Source: Homalodisca vitripennis
Taxonomy: Eukaryota > Arthropoda > Insecta > Hemiptera > Cicadellidae
Direction of reading: 5' to 3'
Length of the DNA stretch: 64,000 nucleotides
NCBI RefSeq assembly: GCF_021130785.1
Contig: NC_060211.1
Coordinates: forward strand, 123,019,001-123,083,000
Numbering within the stretch: position 1 is the first letter of the stretch; every line of letters begins with the position of its first letter. This document shows positions 18,300-30,631 of this stretch, one piece after another. The position numbers and the translations under genes were made by a program. A model generated the notes under the pieces. The model was not told the DNA's origin. It searched no databases and saw nothing but the letters and a program-made list of their open reading frames with translations.

Positions 18300-18883
18300 A
18301 AGAATACTTAGCTTGTCATGTAAAACTTGCCAGTTTCACAGTCATCAGAAAATATTTTTTGATAGATAATTGTTGTACGGAAAGACAGAGAAATAAGCGT
18401 ATTGCTTAATATTCTGTGGTGTCTTTAGTTCCAAAAAAAGTTTATCCATAAAAAAAAATAAAGACCGTATTTTTGCACTACTGAATACTTTTGATGGCAT
18501 GTTAAAATTAGTAGAAAAGTATTAAACATGTTTAGTATGTAATGTGATTGTTACTGAAAATTGTGTGTGTGTGTGTAACACATACATTAGCTAGGCGTAT
18601 AATTGTCCTGAAAATTCCATATATTGTTCTGGTTTTATTGAAATTATTATTAACAAACTTAACAGTCACAAAACTGTTACAGTTTCTTCGTCTTTTAACA
18701 CTTCGGATAGCACAATTGTTATTGTAATTTATTGTTTTGGAGGTAAATAAATTAAAAATTTTAGTATGCATATAAGAATCATTTGCTAGCATGTGATATA
18801 TTTAGGTGACGTGATGTACAATGTGTCAAAAGATGATTTTTAAAGATTTGTGTAAATTAAAAACGTCTCTCAATAAGTAACGT

Positions 18884-18990
18884 CTCTGGAGATAGTCTTG
18901 ACATCTGCAGACGTTTTACATTGACTACTTCAGGGAGTCTGTGTCAGTGCCTACCGTTATCTGCTCGTGTAACGTAGCTTTACAGCCATA
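18884..18990 (+). repeat. Diverged single copy of the 1-707 repeat unit
   Basis: TCTGGAGATAGTCTTGACAT, then CATTGACTACTTCAGGGAGT and CTGTGTCAGTG, follows the same order and spacing as the array unit at the left edge. The inner inverted repeat is degraded. Confidence 0.65.
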
Positions 18991-20013
18991 CTGCACACTG
19001 CCTGAGAACTTAATCTACTTTTTTCGTGTTTATTCATTCCAAGTACATAATGCGACCGTAATTAATTTGCCGGACAATTGCTTATTGTACAATATAAAAT
19101 CAAACCTTTCAATTTTAAATATTATACCCCACTAAAAGAATTTAACAAAAAAACTAATTCGTGAATTCGTGAATGTTCATTACAATTGAATATTACATTC
19201 CAACGATGAATTTGGAAAGGGTAGGTGCAATGGTTAACAATTGTAGATAATAGTAACAGACGTTTTTGAAGCAGTAAGTAAGACCTCTCTATGCGTACTC
19301 AATTAAACTGCTGTTTCGACAGCTTCCTCTATGTTAAACTATGTTAATTGAAGGAACAACGTAATTTAATGCAATCCAGTGGTTACTATTGTCTTCAATT
19401 AGCAATGATGTTCCTGTATAATCTGGACAGCCTGGTGCATGAAACAATTTTGTTCCTTATCCAGAAACGGGTTTCAGTGGCTCATGGAGCGACTTTCCTT
19501 GAATTCGTTATAGTAGTTTTATATTGTTGGACAAAAAAAACCATATTATTTATTTTATATATATTTTGGTGTCCAATTGTGAGCCTAATTCGTATTTTGC
19601 AGTTATTCTTACATATCCTACAGAAAATACTATAATGATAGTAAAAGAAAACAATCTTCACATGACAACAGAAAAGATTCAATCTGGTATATAAATTAAT
19701 TCCCAATGTAACAAGTTCCTGAAACTTCCAATAAGGTCTAGTCCGTATAATGAGCGACAAGAAACTTTAAGATTTAACAAGTGCCCCTTGGGAGAAATTT
19801 TTATTTGTTTTCCACTGTCTTCTTCCTGATACTTCAACCTGATAGACTTCCACTCTAAGTTTTCATTGAGTTTTTGTGTATTAATTCCTTGTATTTGCAA
19901 ATTATAGGTGATTGGGTATTCATATAAATAAAGCAATTGGTATGACTACACTAGAAATAATATTCGTGCTCTGTAAAATACAAATAGTGCGTTTGTAATA
20001 TTCCAAGCCATAC
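18991..20013. other. Presumed channel intron downstream of the pore exon
   Basis: No further channel exon was recognised here. The carboxyl-terminal cytoplasmic part of the channel must lie in unrecognised short exons to the left or outside the window. Confidence 0.4.
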
Positions 20014-20223
20014 CTGTGTATGCGAATAGAACATGGAGAAGTTCGAGACGATTACAGGAACTGGGAGGGCGATGGTAAGTACTCCGGCCAGCGCACAAAG
20101 GGCGCCCACGAACATGCCTACGTACGTCTTAGGCGCCATGTCTCCATAACCCACGGTTGTCATAGTGACGATCGCCCACCACAATCCCTCGGGGATACTC
20201 TTGAAGTCGTTGTGTGGGTTTGC
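20014..20223 (-). CDS. Shaw: Shaw-type (Kv3) potassium channel, pore-S6 exon
   Basis: A 210-bp internal exon (70 codons, both boundaries phase 0). It encodes the turret after S5, the pore helix, the selectivity filter TVGYGD (codons 24-29) and S6 with the gating motif PVPVIV. It ends at the conserved YSHTQ. On the minus strand the acceptor is TTATTACAG and the donor is CACAG|GTATGG. The order [10 protein letters not shown] then [20 protein letters not shown] is diagnostic of the Shaw subfamily of voltage-gated channels, which carry potassium out of excitable cells as tetramers in the plasma membrane. The next exon upstream is at 21232-21543, leaving an intron of about 1 kb. Confidence 0.93.
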
Positions 20224-21000
20224 CTGTAATAATGCTTTAAGTATTAAATTGTGAGGTAAAATATTCAGCATTCTCAATAGCCTCTGTGTACAAGGAAACA
20301 CAAGGAACACTCTTACAAGGAAACATTCCTTGTCAGTGTATTTGTATAATATGTAAAATATAGTGTTTGTATATATGATAATATAATACTATTTATATAA
20401 TTTTTACTATTAGTAAGCTAAAATGGCTTATAATATGGTTTATTCCAGTATAACACAAAGAATGGAAACGAAAAGGTTAAGCAATATCCAACATATTTGC
20501 AAAAACGGTATTGCTGTTCTTAAAAAAATCTCTAATAAATAAGGGAATTAAGTAATAATATTAGTCAACCATGTTATTATATTAAGAGATTCAAAGCTGT
20601 ATATAAAGTTATAGAGTTTTAATGGCATTACGCAGTTTTACGTGTTTAATATGGCAAAAATATTTCACAACGAAAGAACATTGTCATACAAAATCTATAG
20701 CGCATATAGATAAATTGGTATAAAGAAATGAATTCCATTAGCACATATATTTTATCGTTACTAAATGTTCAAATATGAGTTTGAGAGAGACAGGTTAGAG
20801 TCTTGCCTGCATTTTGTAACAATAATATTGACCTTGTGCTGTATTGATTCTCTTCTTTATTTTGTTTGATAAGATCCTCACATAGTCATCTGGCCTATGA
20901 AAACGAGCAAACCACCAAAAATGAGATAGGTTTCTCCTTTATTTTTGAAACATAGTAAGAAAAATAAACATTATAGATGCCTTTTTATGTCTAAACTTAG

Positions 21001-21076
<76 letters not shown>

Positions 21077-21231
21077 AAATATATTTTAATCTATTACAGT
21101 TACAAATTTATAAACAAAAACAATGATTCAATTAAAGGATGTAAAGATTTTACAACAAATAAACTGATTTACATTTTATTTTGACAAAAGCCTGGCTTGA
21201 AATATTAAATTCATATTTATAACAGCTATAC
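20224..21231 (-). other. Channel intron with (AT)n
   Basis: GT-AG intron between the two channel exons. It contains an (AT)n microsatellite at about 21004-21072 and nothing else recognisable. Confidence 0.85.
21004..21072. repeat. (AT)n microsatellite in the channel intron
   Basis: About 69 bp of alternating TA. Confidence 0.95.
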
Positions 21232-21543
21232 CTGTAGTTTCTCGGCGTAGTAAACTAGTGAGGCAAACACTACGATGCCAAGTACTAGGAAGAAAACAAG
21301 CAATGTCAGCTCCTTAGCGGACGCTTTGAAGGTGTGAATGAGGATCTTGAGTCCGGGTGAGTGTCTGGTGAGCTTGAACAGCCTGAGGATGCGGATGATG
21401 GAGAAGAACTCGAGGATATCAGACTTGTCGATGTGATGTGCTACGCTGTTCTGCAGCAGTATGTCAGTGTAAAAGCTCAAAGTGGCCACAAAATCAATCA
21501 CGTTGACTGGAGACTTGATAAACTGTACGAGGTTAGGGCTCAC
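21232..21543 (-). CDS. Shaw: Shaw-type potassium channel, S3-S5 exon
   Basis: A 312-bp internal exon (104 codons, phase 0 at both ends). The acceptor is GTTACAG|GTGAGC and the donor is CTACAG|GTATAG on the minus strand. It encodes S3 ([18 protein letters not shown]), the S4 voltage sensor with arginines or lysines every third residue ([11 protein letters not shown]), the S4-S5 linker and S5 ([20 protein letters not shown]). It joins in frame to the pore exon as [11 protein letters not shown]. The T1 tetramerisation domain and S1-S2 exons would lie to the right. They were not found in this window, so the upstream intron may exceed 42 kb. Confidence 0.92.
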
Positions 21544-23266
21544 CTGTAACACAATAATTATACATTATATAGTTATTATTTTAGACAAGTTAAACGTAAT
21601 ACAGTTTAGAGACTCTTAAAAATTAAACTTTTCACTGCAGTTCAAAGATTGTATATTTTGAATACAAAAAGCAAACTGACTTTTGATGGTTTATATTGCA
21701 TCATTAGACACACAAGCTCGTAATCTCCACTAGAGTTCGGGATTGAATTTGCGCTTTTCCTAGATGTTTGGATGTCTTCCGTCACCTTTACATGTACATA
21801 TTATCCATTGACAGCAATATTGACATAAAATCCTAGTAAATCACCAAAGAAGGAAGTGTCAAATTACATAAACAGCTCTGTTAATTATAAATACTTTTAA
21901 TCGGAAAAAAATCTTCCGCAAGTGTGTAACGAATGGAATGCTTACCGAAGAAAGAGTTTTTATGGCTAGTTTAAAACTTCCACTTGCACATAAAATTAGG
22001 CGTACTCAAGTGTAAATATGTATACCGCCGGTTATGCAACAACCACCGGTTATATCTAAGTAACCAGATGGATTCCAAGGTGCGGCACAACAGTAATCGT
22101 AAATATTGAGGTGTTGGGTTGGAAGGGTGGGTAGATAGGTGCGGTTTACTGTAGAGGATTACTGTTGAGTGGGTGGAGCTCCCTTAGTGTTAGAGGCTGT
22201 GGCTAGTCTGTCTGTGGGGGTGGTAGCTGTGTCCCCTGCCTGTTCTATCGGGAGAGACTGGATTAAAATTGCCTCCCCTTCTTCTAAGGCGCCATAACAT
22301 ATATAGTATGTCTGCTAACCCTCCATGTGTCTAGAAATGAGGTGGCCCCTACAGCCAATCTACCAATCCTGAATATCCTGTCACTCCGGAACGTAATTTT
22401 AGATGAGAGGACCTCAGCGTCTTGTCATAAGGGAGGACAACTTATAAGGCCAGTAGAGGATGGATTAAGCATTATAATCTGTGGAAAGGTTAGATGTACC
22501 CAATAATCCTTGTTTAATGTCTTTAATGGTTATTTGATGAATTCCTTACACTACAAGAAATCAAAATCTCATGGTTTCTGAGAATATTGAGATCGTGAAA
22601 TCTCTTATTGCAATCTGTTTCAGTCTTCAAGTACGCGTTTATGTTATTAATGGCCATTAGAAGAAATGGATACCTCCATACTCCATCTCCTACTACTGTA
22701 GTAGGCTTTTAAATATATATATATATATATATATATGTGGGATATTTTATATTTATATATACATGTATTTTTTATTTAGTTATTATTGATATTGATTTAA
22801 ATTATTTATTATATAAAGAATTACATTTTTTATTTCACACTTTATAGCTGTATTTGACTTTATCACGTACTTGTTGTTATAACTTATTACTGTGTTATTA
22901 TTAATTATCATATATTTATTATTCTTATTTATTAACTCCATTACTATATTTATGCTTTTTTGCCAACATTTCTTTGTACTGTTGTCACCTGTTTAATATT
23001 CTAATGTAACACAAAATGATTATGTTTACATTAATAAATATGTTTCTTTTTACTATTATTGTACATTGGGTTTACCGTTGGTAGTGAAATAACTAAATAA
23101 ACTATTATTGTTTAACTAATATTTAACACGATACCTCAATACTCTTAATTACGTTGTGAGTTGTACCCAACCTCTAAATTCAAGTGTTCTCCTCTCAATA
23201 GAACACCTTTTATTGCGTGATAAGGTGTATTATCAATACACAGGACCCAACAACCCTGTATAGTCC
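21544..23266. other. Presumed channel intron; GC-richer unknown patch
   Basis: 22080-22460 is clearly GC-richer than its surroundings and looks like a fragment of a mobile element, but no frame gives a family I recognise. A short (AT)n lies at 22712-22736. The rest is TAT-rich low-complexity sequence. Confidence 0.45.
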
Positions 23267-25110
23267 GGTAAAATAAGGATGCAACCTCGGAATGAAAGAT
23301 AATAAGCTAAAAATTTGCATACGTCTTTATTTTGATGGTATAAAACTTACTTCAAAAGTCTCATATAATCACGTGTACGCGTCTTTAGATATTTAAGGTC
23401 AAAGTTCACGAAAATCAGTTTTTTGAAAATATCTCGTTTCCCTTACGCTAAATGACTTTGGAGGTAGTTAGAGAAATTGTAGAACGGAAAAATTCTCTTC
23501 AATGTTTGTCTGAAGTCATTTTATGTACGTCCAACCCTTTTTGAGATACAGCGCAAAGAGTTGGGGACCGCTTACCTGTATATACGATAATGCGAGGTCA
23601 GTCAGTAGAATACAATAAATAAATGAGTTATATTGTTAATTATTCACTTACTATTATTATTATTACTTAATACTATTATTATTGTTAGCATTATTATCAT
23701 TATTATAAAATTGTTATTATTATTTATTATTATAATATACTATATTTATAGATATTAATTATAAATTATATATTCTCTAAATAATACTTATTTTATTTTT
23801 TACCAAACATACAATATTAAAAGAAATACTATTCTTCCATGTTACTATATTACTATGAATATTATATCTCGAAATACAAATCTCTTGTACGACGTTTGCT
23901 GTTTCTGCGAAGCTGTATCAGATACTGTAACAAAACAGGTTGCATCCTTATTTTGCCTTATTTTACTGAGTTAGTAGCAGATGGTTCCATTGTTGACCGG
24001 TTTTTTTGTTTATTGACTTTCTACACACCGTAAAGAGTGAGTTTGGAAGTGATATGTATAAGTACAGTAGTGGTGGTGAGATATTTACTTGATGATGGGA
24101 ATGGTAGGGTACCTATTTCTCTGTGTTATTATTTCTATACCGATCACAGAAGCACTTTCTGATATTAATTTATTACAAATAAAAAAAAACAATCAGCCAT
24201 TGCAATTAAAAGATACACTCAAAATCGTACGTCTGTTAATGCTAAGATGTCGTTTTCAACTAAGGGATAAATTAAATTTTTATCGGTATAGAAATACTAA
24301 CACAGAGAAATACACTACCATTCCCATCATCAAGACGTAAATATCTCACCACCACTACTGTACTTATACATAGAAATTCCAAACTCATTCGTGACGGTGT
24401 GTAGAAAGTCAACAAACAAAAAAACCGGTCAAAAATGGAACATCTGCTACAGCTTCGCAGAAACAGCAAACGTCGTACAAGAGATTTGTATTTCGAGATA
24501 TAATATTCATAGTAATATAGTAACATGGACGAATAGTATTTCTTTTAATATTGTATGTTTGGTAAAAATAAAATAAGTATTATTTAGAGAATATATGTTT
24601 TAAAATTAATATCTATAAATATGGTATATTAAATAATAATAAAAATTTAATAATAATGATAATAATGCTAACAATAATAATAGTATTAAGTAATGATAAT
24701 AATAATAGAAAGTGAATAATTAACAATATAACTAATTTATTTATTGTATTATACTGGATGACCTCGCATTATCGTATATACAGGTAAGCGATCCCCTACT
24801 CTTTGCGCTGTATCTCAAAAAAAGTAGGACGTACATAAAATTATTTCAGACAAAAGTTGAAGAGAATTTTCCGCTCTACAATTTCTCTAACCACCTTCAA
24901 AGTCATTTAGCGTGAGGAAAACGAGATATTTTCAAAAAACTGATTTTCGTGAACTTTGACCTTAAATATCTAAAAACGCGTAGATGTGATTATATGAGAC
25001 TTTTGAGGTAAATCTTATACCATCAAAATAAAGACGTATGCAAATTTTTAGCTTATGATCTTTCATTCCGAGGTTGCATCCTTATTTTGCCTTATTTTAC
25101 TGAGTTAGTA
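23267..25110. mobile_element. Large foldback (inverted-repeat) element
   Basis: Two arms of 815-880 bp (23267-24144 and 24282-25096) are near-complete inverted copies around a spacer of about 137 bp. The outer ends carry GGTTGCATCCTTATTTT. Mirrored open frames at 23839-24033 and 24272-24526 arise only from this symmetry. The left arm is longer because of a roughly 60-bp insert at about 23925-23985 that is a copy of the element's own tip (GGTTGCATCCTTATTTTGCC, then TTATTTTACTGAGTTAGTA, as at 25071-25110). No transposase is present, so this is a non-autonomous foldback or MITE-like element. Confidence 0.85.
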
Positions 25111-28100
25111 ATCCAACATGACTACAGCTTATTAAGATGTACTTAATTAAAGGGAATTAATTCTTGAACAATTAATTTATTTTAAAATTACCCTTTTAAC
25201 ATGGTTAAGTTATGCATGTAAACATGTAAAACACGTCATGTATAGATTTGTCACTTTATAAAATAGTGATCAATTCGAAAACCAATTGGGTTTATAGTAA
25301 ACCATACTCTTTCTTACGAAAGTACAAAATGTATTAGCTGGACATAGTATTTCAACAGCGTCATACGACTACAAATAAAATTATTCAAAACCTAACTATT
25401 CAGTTAATTCTTTGATAATGATCAAATACTTTGGGAAAGTGGAAAAAAATGTTAACATCTAAAGTCTTTTTCAGTCATTAACAATGTTTTCTCCTTAATT
25501 AAGAACCACTAGTTATCATAACATTAACAACAAAAAACAATTGTAGAACAATATTTTGAGGCATTATATTTATTACCTCTATGAATTACTGAAAGCGTGG
25601 ATTTATAGTGATATACATCATCAGTATATGGATTGGTTTATTAACAATATCAATTATTTAAAAAAAAATTAAAACTATTTTGTTAGTTTTTCAACAACAT
25701 GATGCACTTATTTTACTAACTCATCAAAACTGAACTAATGGATCGATGGATTTAAAGTAATATAGAAATAATCCTGGTACGTTAAATCAGTGCTTATATC
25801 AGGTACCTCCAGAATATCTTTGCTCAACCCCTTTGACAAGCGAACTTAATTGATCAGCGTCAGCATTGCTTTGTTAATATTTGCGCTTAATATGCCAATT
25901 TATATTGTTTGCTTTAAGGGCTATCGAAATTTCATCAACTCACGTTGAGCGTCTTTGGAGTTAAGCTCATCTACTCTGCTATTGCTAACTTAATTTATTA
26001 ACAAGTGGAGTTCGGGATTGTTTCAAGTATCACTGCGTAGTTATACGATAACAATTCCTAAGTTTTAGTAAGGGTTTAAACATTAGTCGTCACTGTTGTT
26101 TTATCGAATGTTTAACGTTGTCTTAATTCTCGTGCTTTGAGACGAAATTATTTTAGTTGAGATGGGTTTTAGTTACCTGAAAATTTTCACTGTTTTTTCT
26201 CCTTGGGTAGACGCCACCCAGTACTCATCTTCCATGTTATAATGCACCTCTTCACAGATATATTTTTGAATACTTTTCGTCACTAGGTAAGTAGTTTGAT
26301 AATATTTATTCTTTGCTCACACCCTCTTTCCTCCTTAGGATTGTGCAGTTGAAATTTGGTGTTGGCAACTCTAGTAAAATGATTTTTAAATCCATACAGT
26401 GTTTTATTTTGAAATTTTCATTATGTAATATATTAAAATAAGGAGAAAATAAAAATCTACTTATCTTAGAAGTTAAAAAAAATATATAAAGGTAGATACC
26501 ACTAGGTAATAGAGATGCTTTGCCGGTATTCGTGTTCGGTTTGACCTTTAGGTGACAAAATTAAATTAAATGTTTCTGTCTAACCAGAAATGCTCCCCTT
26601 CACCAGAAATAATATTTTGTCATTCTCAATTTATTCAGACACTATACGAGTAAACCATATACCGCTAGTCCGCTCGTCTGCTGAATGCTGTGCCCACGTC
26701 ATTCATGTGAGAGGAGCAATGACGACCGCTCAGTGCTTAGCCGACCGGCAGTATTGTTGACTGGCCCACTTGTAGCCATCCCCCTTCAATAACTGTACAA
26801 TACTGCCCCTTCCAGAATTGGGCCCAGAATTAGGCTTTCATAAGATCATTTACTAAATATTGATGATTTTCAATTAAATTTCATTTATAAGATCTTCAAA
26901 TCATATTAATCCGGCTGAAACATTTCATAACGATCCCAATTACATGTAGAACTGTAATAAAAATCATTTCAGATTCATTTAATGTATAAACCCCTCAAAA
27001 ATAAAGTACGGGTACGCCATACCTAGTGGCGCAAAACAGACTTCGCTTAGACTGCTTAAAAATTTATAATCAGTGAACGAATAGATTGAAAAATGTATAT
27101 GCAGCACAGGAATATATTTGAATCCCTTTCTTGGAAATGTATGGTGACATTTATCTTCTAATTTAAAAATACATTTTTATTACTAAAATAAATAAATATT
27201 AAACGTACCAACAGTTTTTTTAAAATAAACTCCGTAAAATCCCTTTTTAATTGTATATAATTATTTGGAAGGTTAAAAGGCCTAACCGACTTATAAAATC
27301 AAATTGAATATCATGGTTAATACAAATTCACCACGAAAAAAAAATTTTACACGTGAATTAAGAACTAGCTGTTTAGTAATGTATCTTCAAATCAGCATTA
27401 GATTTGGTTAAACTCAATAAATACCTGTCTATTGTTGGCTGTTGAGCAATAAAGCATGCATTAACCAAATAACCAGCTTCATCATATTAATAGTGTAACC
27501 GATTGTACTATCTTTAATGTATAAATTGTATTAATTCAAGCTAGGTTTCATCCAAACCGATTTGTCATAAAATACACAAATTTTCAATATGTTACAGTAA
27601 AAATTAAAAAAATGTTAATACAATTTTGATATTATCTGATAGCTTGTATACCTGACCTTCATGAATATCTGAAATTTGCAATCCAATAATATTCATCAAA
27701 GTGGATAACCATGTGTAAGTGGAGAATAGCTAGACTTATTATTGCTCACAAGGTAAAGGATATTTTTGTTATAGACCTACAAGAATCGCAACTGAAAATA
27801 TAATTTAACGATCAAATTCAGTGCATAGTTTTCATCTATATTACATAAAAGATAAGAGCTGTAAAGGCGAGAAAGTTGAGGTATAAAAGCCTTTCTCCCA
27901 AGAATGGGACTTAGCTTTATCCAAAACTCCACTCTACAATTGTTTACTTGAATATGTTTTAGAATTTTATACGTGCTACATTTGCTGTTCTTTTATTAAA
28001 TAAGATAGTAACTAATTAAGATCACCAAATTATTAACAATACTTCAATACTACTATACTATTACTGTATATGAAGGATTCATAATAGGAGAGTATAATTG

Positions 28101-28768
28101 GAATATGTACTGGTAAATATAACTCACTGTGAAGTGTGATTAAAGTGTAAAGTTTGTTGCTTTCGACTCTGATCTGGCGTGTATGTATCTTGTTTATCTT
28201 ATAAACACCTGCATTACTTACATCTAATGTATTTGCCTGTATCTGTACCACGTGCCAGACATTATCATATTTTATCACCACAAATCCAGTTCGCTGCTAA
28301 ATTTATTCGATTTACTTATAATTATTATTCACAATTATTGCATAAAACCTTATGAACCATTAAATGAGACTGAATTATCAAACTCCTTCTATGTTATTGT
28401 TGTATTTAGTATAATTGTGTAGCTACATAAAAGCTTATAATGTCACATAGTTGAACATTAGCTTTGTCTTTCATAGCCATAACTCGCTTCCATATCAGCA
28501 CTCTCTCACTCATTGTTATCGCGCTGGCAACGCATAATATTGTGTGTATTTACCACTGTTTTCCATATTATCAGATTAATACAAGCTCCAGCACCACAGT
28601 ATATTCATCAACATAATCATCTGCGTTTAAGGTATACTTAAATATATTCCTAAAACATATTTTTCCTATTATAGTATAACCTAAAATATTCATTATTTAC
28701 ATCAGATACTGAAGATAAATTTGAATGGAGATCCATTATAATAGTCCATTATGTGAAGCTACATCATG

Positions 28769-28769
<1 letters not shown>
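25111..28769. other. Gene-free AT-rich stretch
   Basis: No supported gene. 26650-26790 is GC-richer and may be a repeat fragment. On the minus strand 26170-26310 contains a 47-codon frame with a plausible GT donor after it, but no family match, so I do not call an exon. Confidence 0.4.

Positions 28770-28811
<42 letters not shown>
28770..28811. repeat. (AT)n microsatellite
   Basis: Slightly interrupted alternating AT. Confidence 0.9.
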
Positions 28812-28814
<3 letters not shown>

Positions 28815-28857
28815 GTTTATTCTGTTCTTATAGCCCTATTTATATTTTAGTAAAATT

Positions 28858-28890
28858 TCCTGAAGACGGCTTAAGCCGAAATATAGAAAC
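28858..28890 (+). other. Hammerhead-like motif, possible Penelope-element remnant
   Basis: CCTGAAGACGGCTTAAGCCG, followed by AAATATAG. It has a CTGANGA box, a 3-4 bp hairpin (GGC/GCC with a TTAA loop) and a GAAA box, the core layout of a hammerhead ribozyme, with one extra base before the stem. Penelope-like elements are known to carry such motifs in their terminal repeats. Stems I and III are not convincing here, so this is at best a degraded remnant. Confidence 0.25.
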
Positions 28891-28929
28891 TGTTTAATAC
28901 ATTTGAAGAATTCTTATTGGAGATTAATA

Positions 28930-28934
28930 AATAT

Positions 28935-29009
<75 letters not shown>
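28930..29009. repeat. (AT)n microsatellite
   Basis: Alternating AT with a few ACAT variants at its left end. Confidence 0.9.
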
Positions 29010-29011
<2 letters not shown>

Positions 29012-29107
29012 CTATAGGTTGTTCAAAAAAGGCTGTCATACATCTCTGAGGGTGATATTCATAATTTCAAACGAACAATGTTATATAAAAGTAGGTTGAG
29101 AAATGTT

Positions 29108-29424
29108 TCGTTTAGCCGTTAGTATTTTCTATAAAATAATTACTATCTCTAAAAATACTTAAGATAAAGCAACCAAATTTGCCAGATAGGTTTAAATGGA
29201 TAAGATAAAAATAATAATTATGTTATTTTCTTTAATATTAACAACGTGGTTTCTGTTGAACATGTTTAAAGACAAATAACAAAAATCCCAGTATAGTTAT
29301 AAAAGATTTATCTGCCACCAAATATTTGAAACATTTCATTAAAATTCTTACAGTACGTTTCCCACAGAATCCGGCAATGCATAAGTGACTACGACTACTT
29401 TTAATATACGCTTACAAGTGTCAG
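29108..29424 (+). repeat. Dispersed repeat, copy 1 (partner at 60658-60990)
   Basis: Collinear, diverged match in the same orientation. Shared landmarks in order are TTTAGCCG, AAACTAAATTTG or ACCAAATTTG, AGGTTTAAAT, TTTATTTTCTTTAA-type, CCAGTATA, AATGCATAAG and ATACGCTT. Both copies follow an (AT)n tract. No protein is seen. Confidence 0.65.
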
Positions 29425-29855
29425 TATTTTTCATTAGTACAAAATTTAAACACGAATATTTATTATTTTGTACGCTAAGGTTTGTAGAATATTAAATAAG
29501 TTAAAAACAAAATTAATATAATTAATCTATTATGCATAGTAAAGGAAAACATAAAGTGTATTAGAATTTAAAGATACGTATGTCATGTTAGATAATGTTT
29601 GCTTGTGACCTTACAAAATGTTGAGTAAGATGAACACTATAACTGCTACAATTCCAGCCAATAAAAAGTAAACTGTGTACAAGGACAGGAATTATACATT
29701 GCTCGAATAAGTTAGATAGCCAGTCTCAAAACAATAAGATGTTTCAATATGCCGGTCATTTGCATAGTTTGAAATAGTTATATTTCGTATTTTCCAGCAT
29801 AAAATAAACATTTATTTTTATAATATATACAGATAATTTCACATAATATTTATTG
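29425..29855. other. Non-coding AT-rich spacer
   Basis: Nothing recognised. Confidence 0.4.
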
Positions 29856-30631
29856 ACGTGACAATGTCTTAAATTAGGTTGCGGCTCGGAGTCACTCATG
29901 AAAAAGTGTAACGCCCGGTAACGTTACGATGCCCGTCCAGTGGGTCCGCCGCACGGGATAAAGCAGATAACTATGTTTATTCGTGAAAATGTGGAGTGCT
30001 TAGATTCGTCATTTACAACAGCTACAACAATAAAGGTAAATAATTGTACACTGATATTTCATTATCGTAAACTATGATTGATTGATTAATTGTTAAATTG
30101 ACACAAAAGTTGAGAAACTGAGTTTATAGGTTATGTCATACTATTGACAAATGTTGATAGTGTTAAGTAAATTATTAGTTTAAATCACTCTGCAATCAAT
30201 CGTAATTCAGTCGATTGAGAAGAAACAGCGCGTATTGCTAGTCAAACATTTAAAATAACAAATTATAACCTCTAACCTGTCATAACAGTGCGACCAAACA
30301 AACGAACTAAACCGACCAATCACCACGCGCGGAGTTAGAATTTAACTGTGTTTAGCAAGAATTTAAAATTCCAATTTTAGTAAATGTTTTATTCAACTTT
30401 ACCATTTACAATAACAAATTTTAATTAATTTCAAATTATGTACAATGTTTTAGTAAACAAAATATATTTCTATAGTTAAAATTTGTGCAATTCTTATTTT
30501 CATTCAATTCCTTGTTCCTATTGTGCAATTTAATAATATTCATATCAATAAAATATTCTACAGAGAAAAAGACGTTGTCACGTAAAATCTTCGCCCGTAA
30601 AACCGACTTTACAGGCAACCATAATTTTTTT
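29856..30631 (-). repeat. Dispersed repeat, copy B (inverted partner of 3534-4338)
   Basis: Reverse-complement match to copy A, running from GTGACAATGTCTTAAATTAG to the CAGGCAACCATAATTTTTTT end. It lacks the 34-bp doubling seen in copy A and has few differences otherwise. Confidence 0.85.

Noticed and set aside
20020..20229. Plus-strand open frame over the channel pore exon
   Set aside because: It is the antisense shadow of a clearly conserved minus-strand exon.
23839..24526. Two open frames with the same protein start on opposite strands
   Set aside because: They are mirror images created by the foldback element's arms, with no family resemblance.
26170..26310. Additional minus-strand channel exon
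   Set aside because: A 47-codon frame with a plausible donor exists, but nothing in it resembles a Shaw segment and the acceptor side is unclear.
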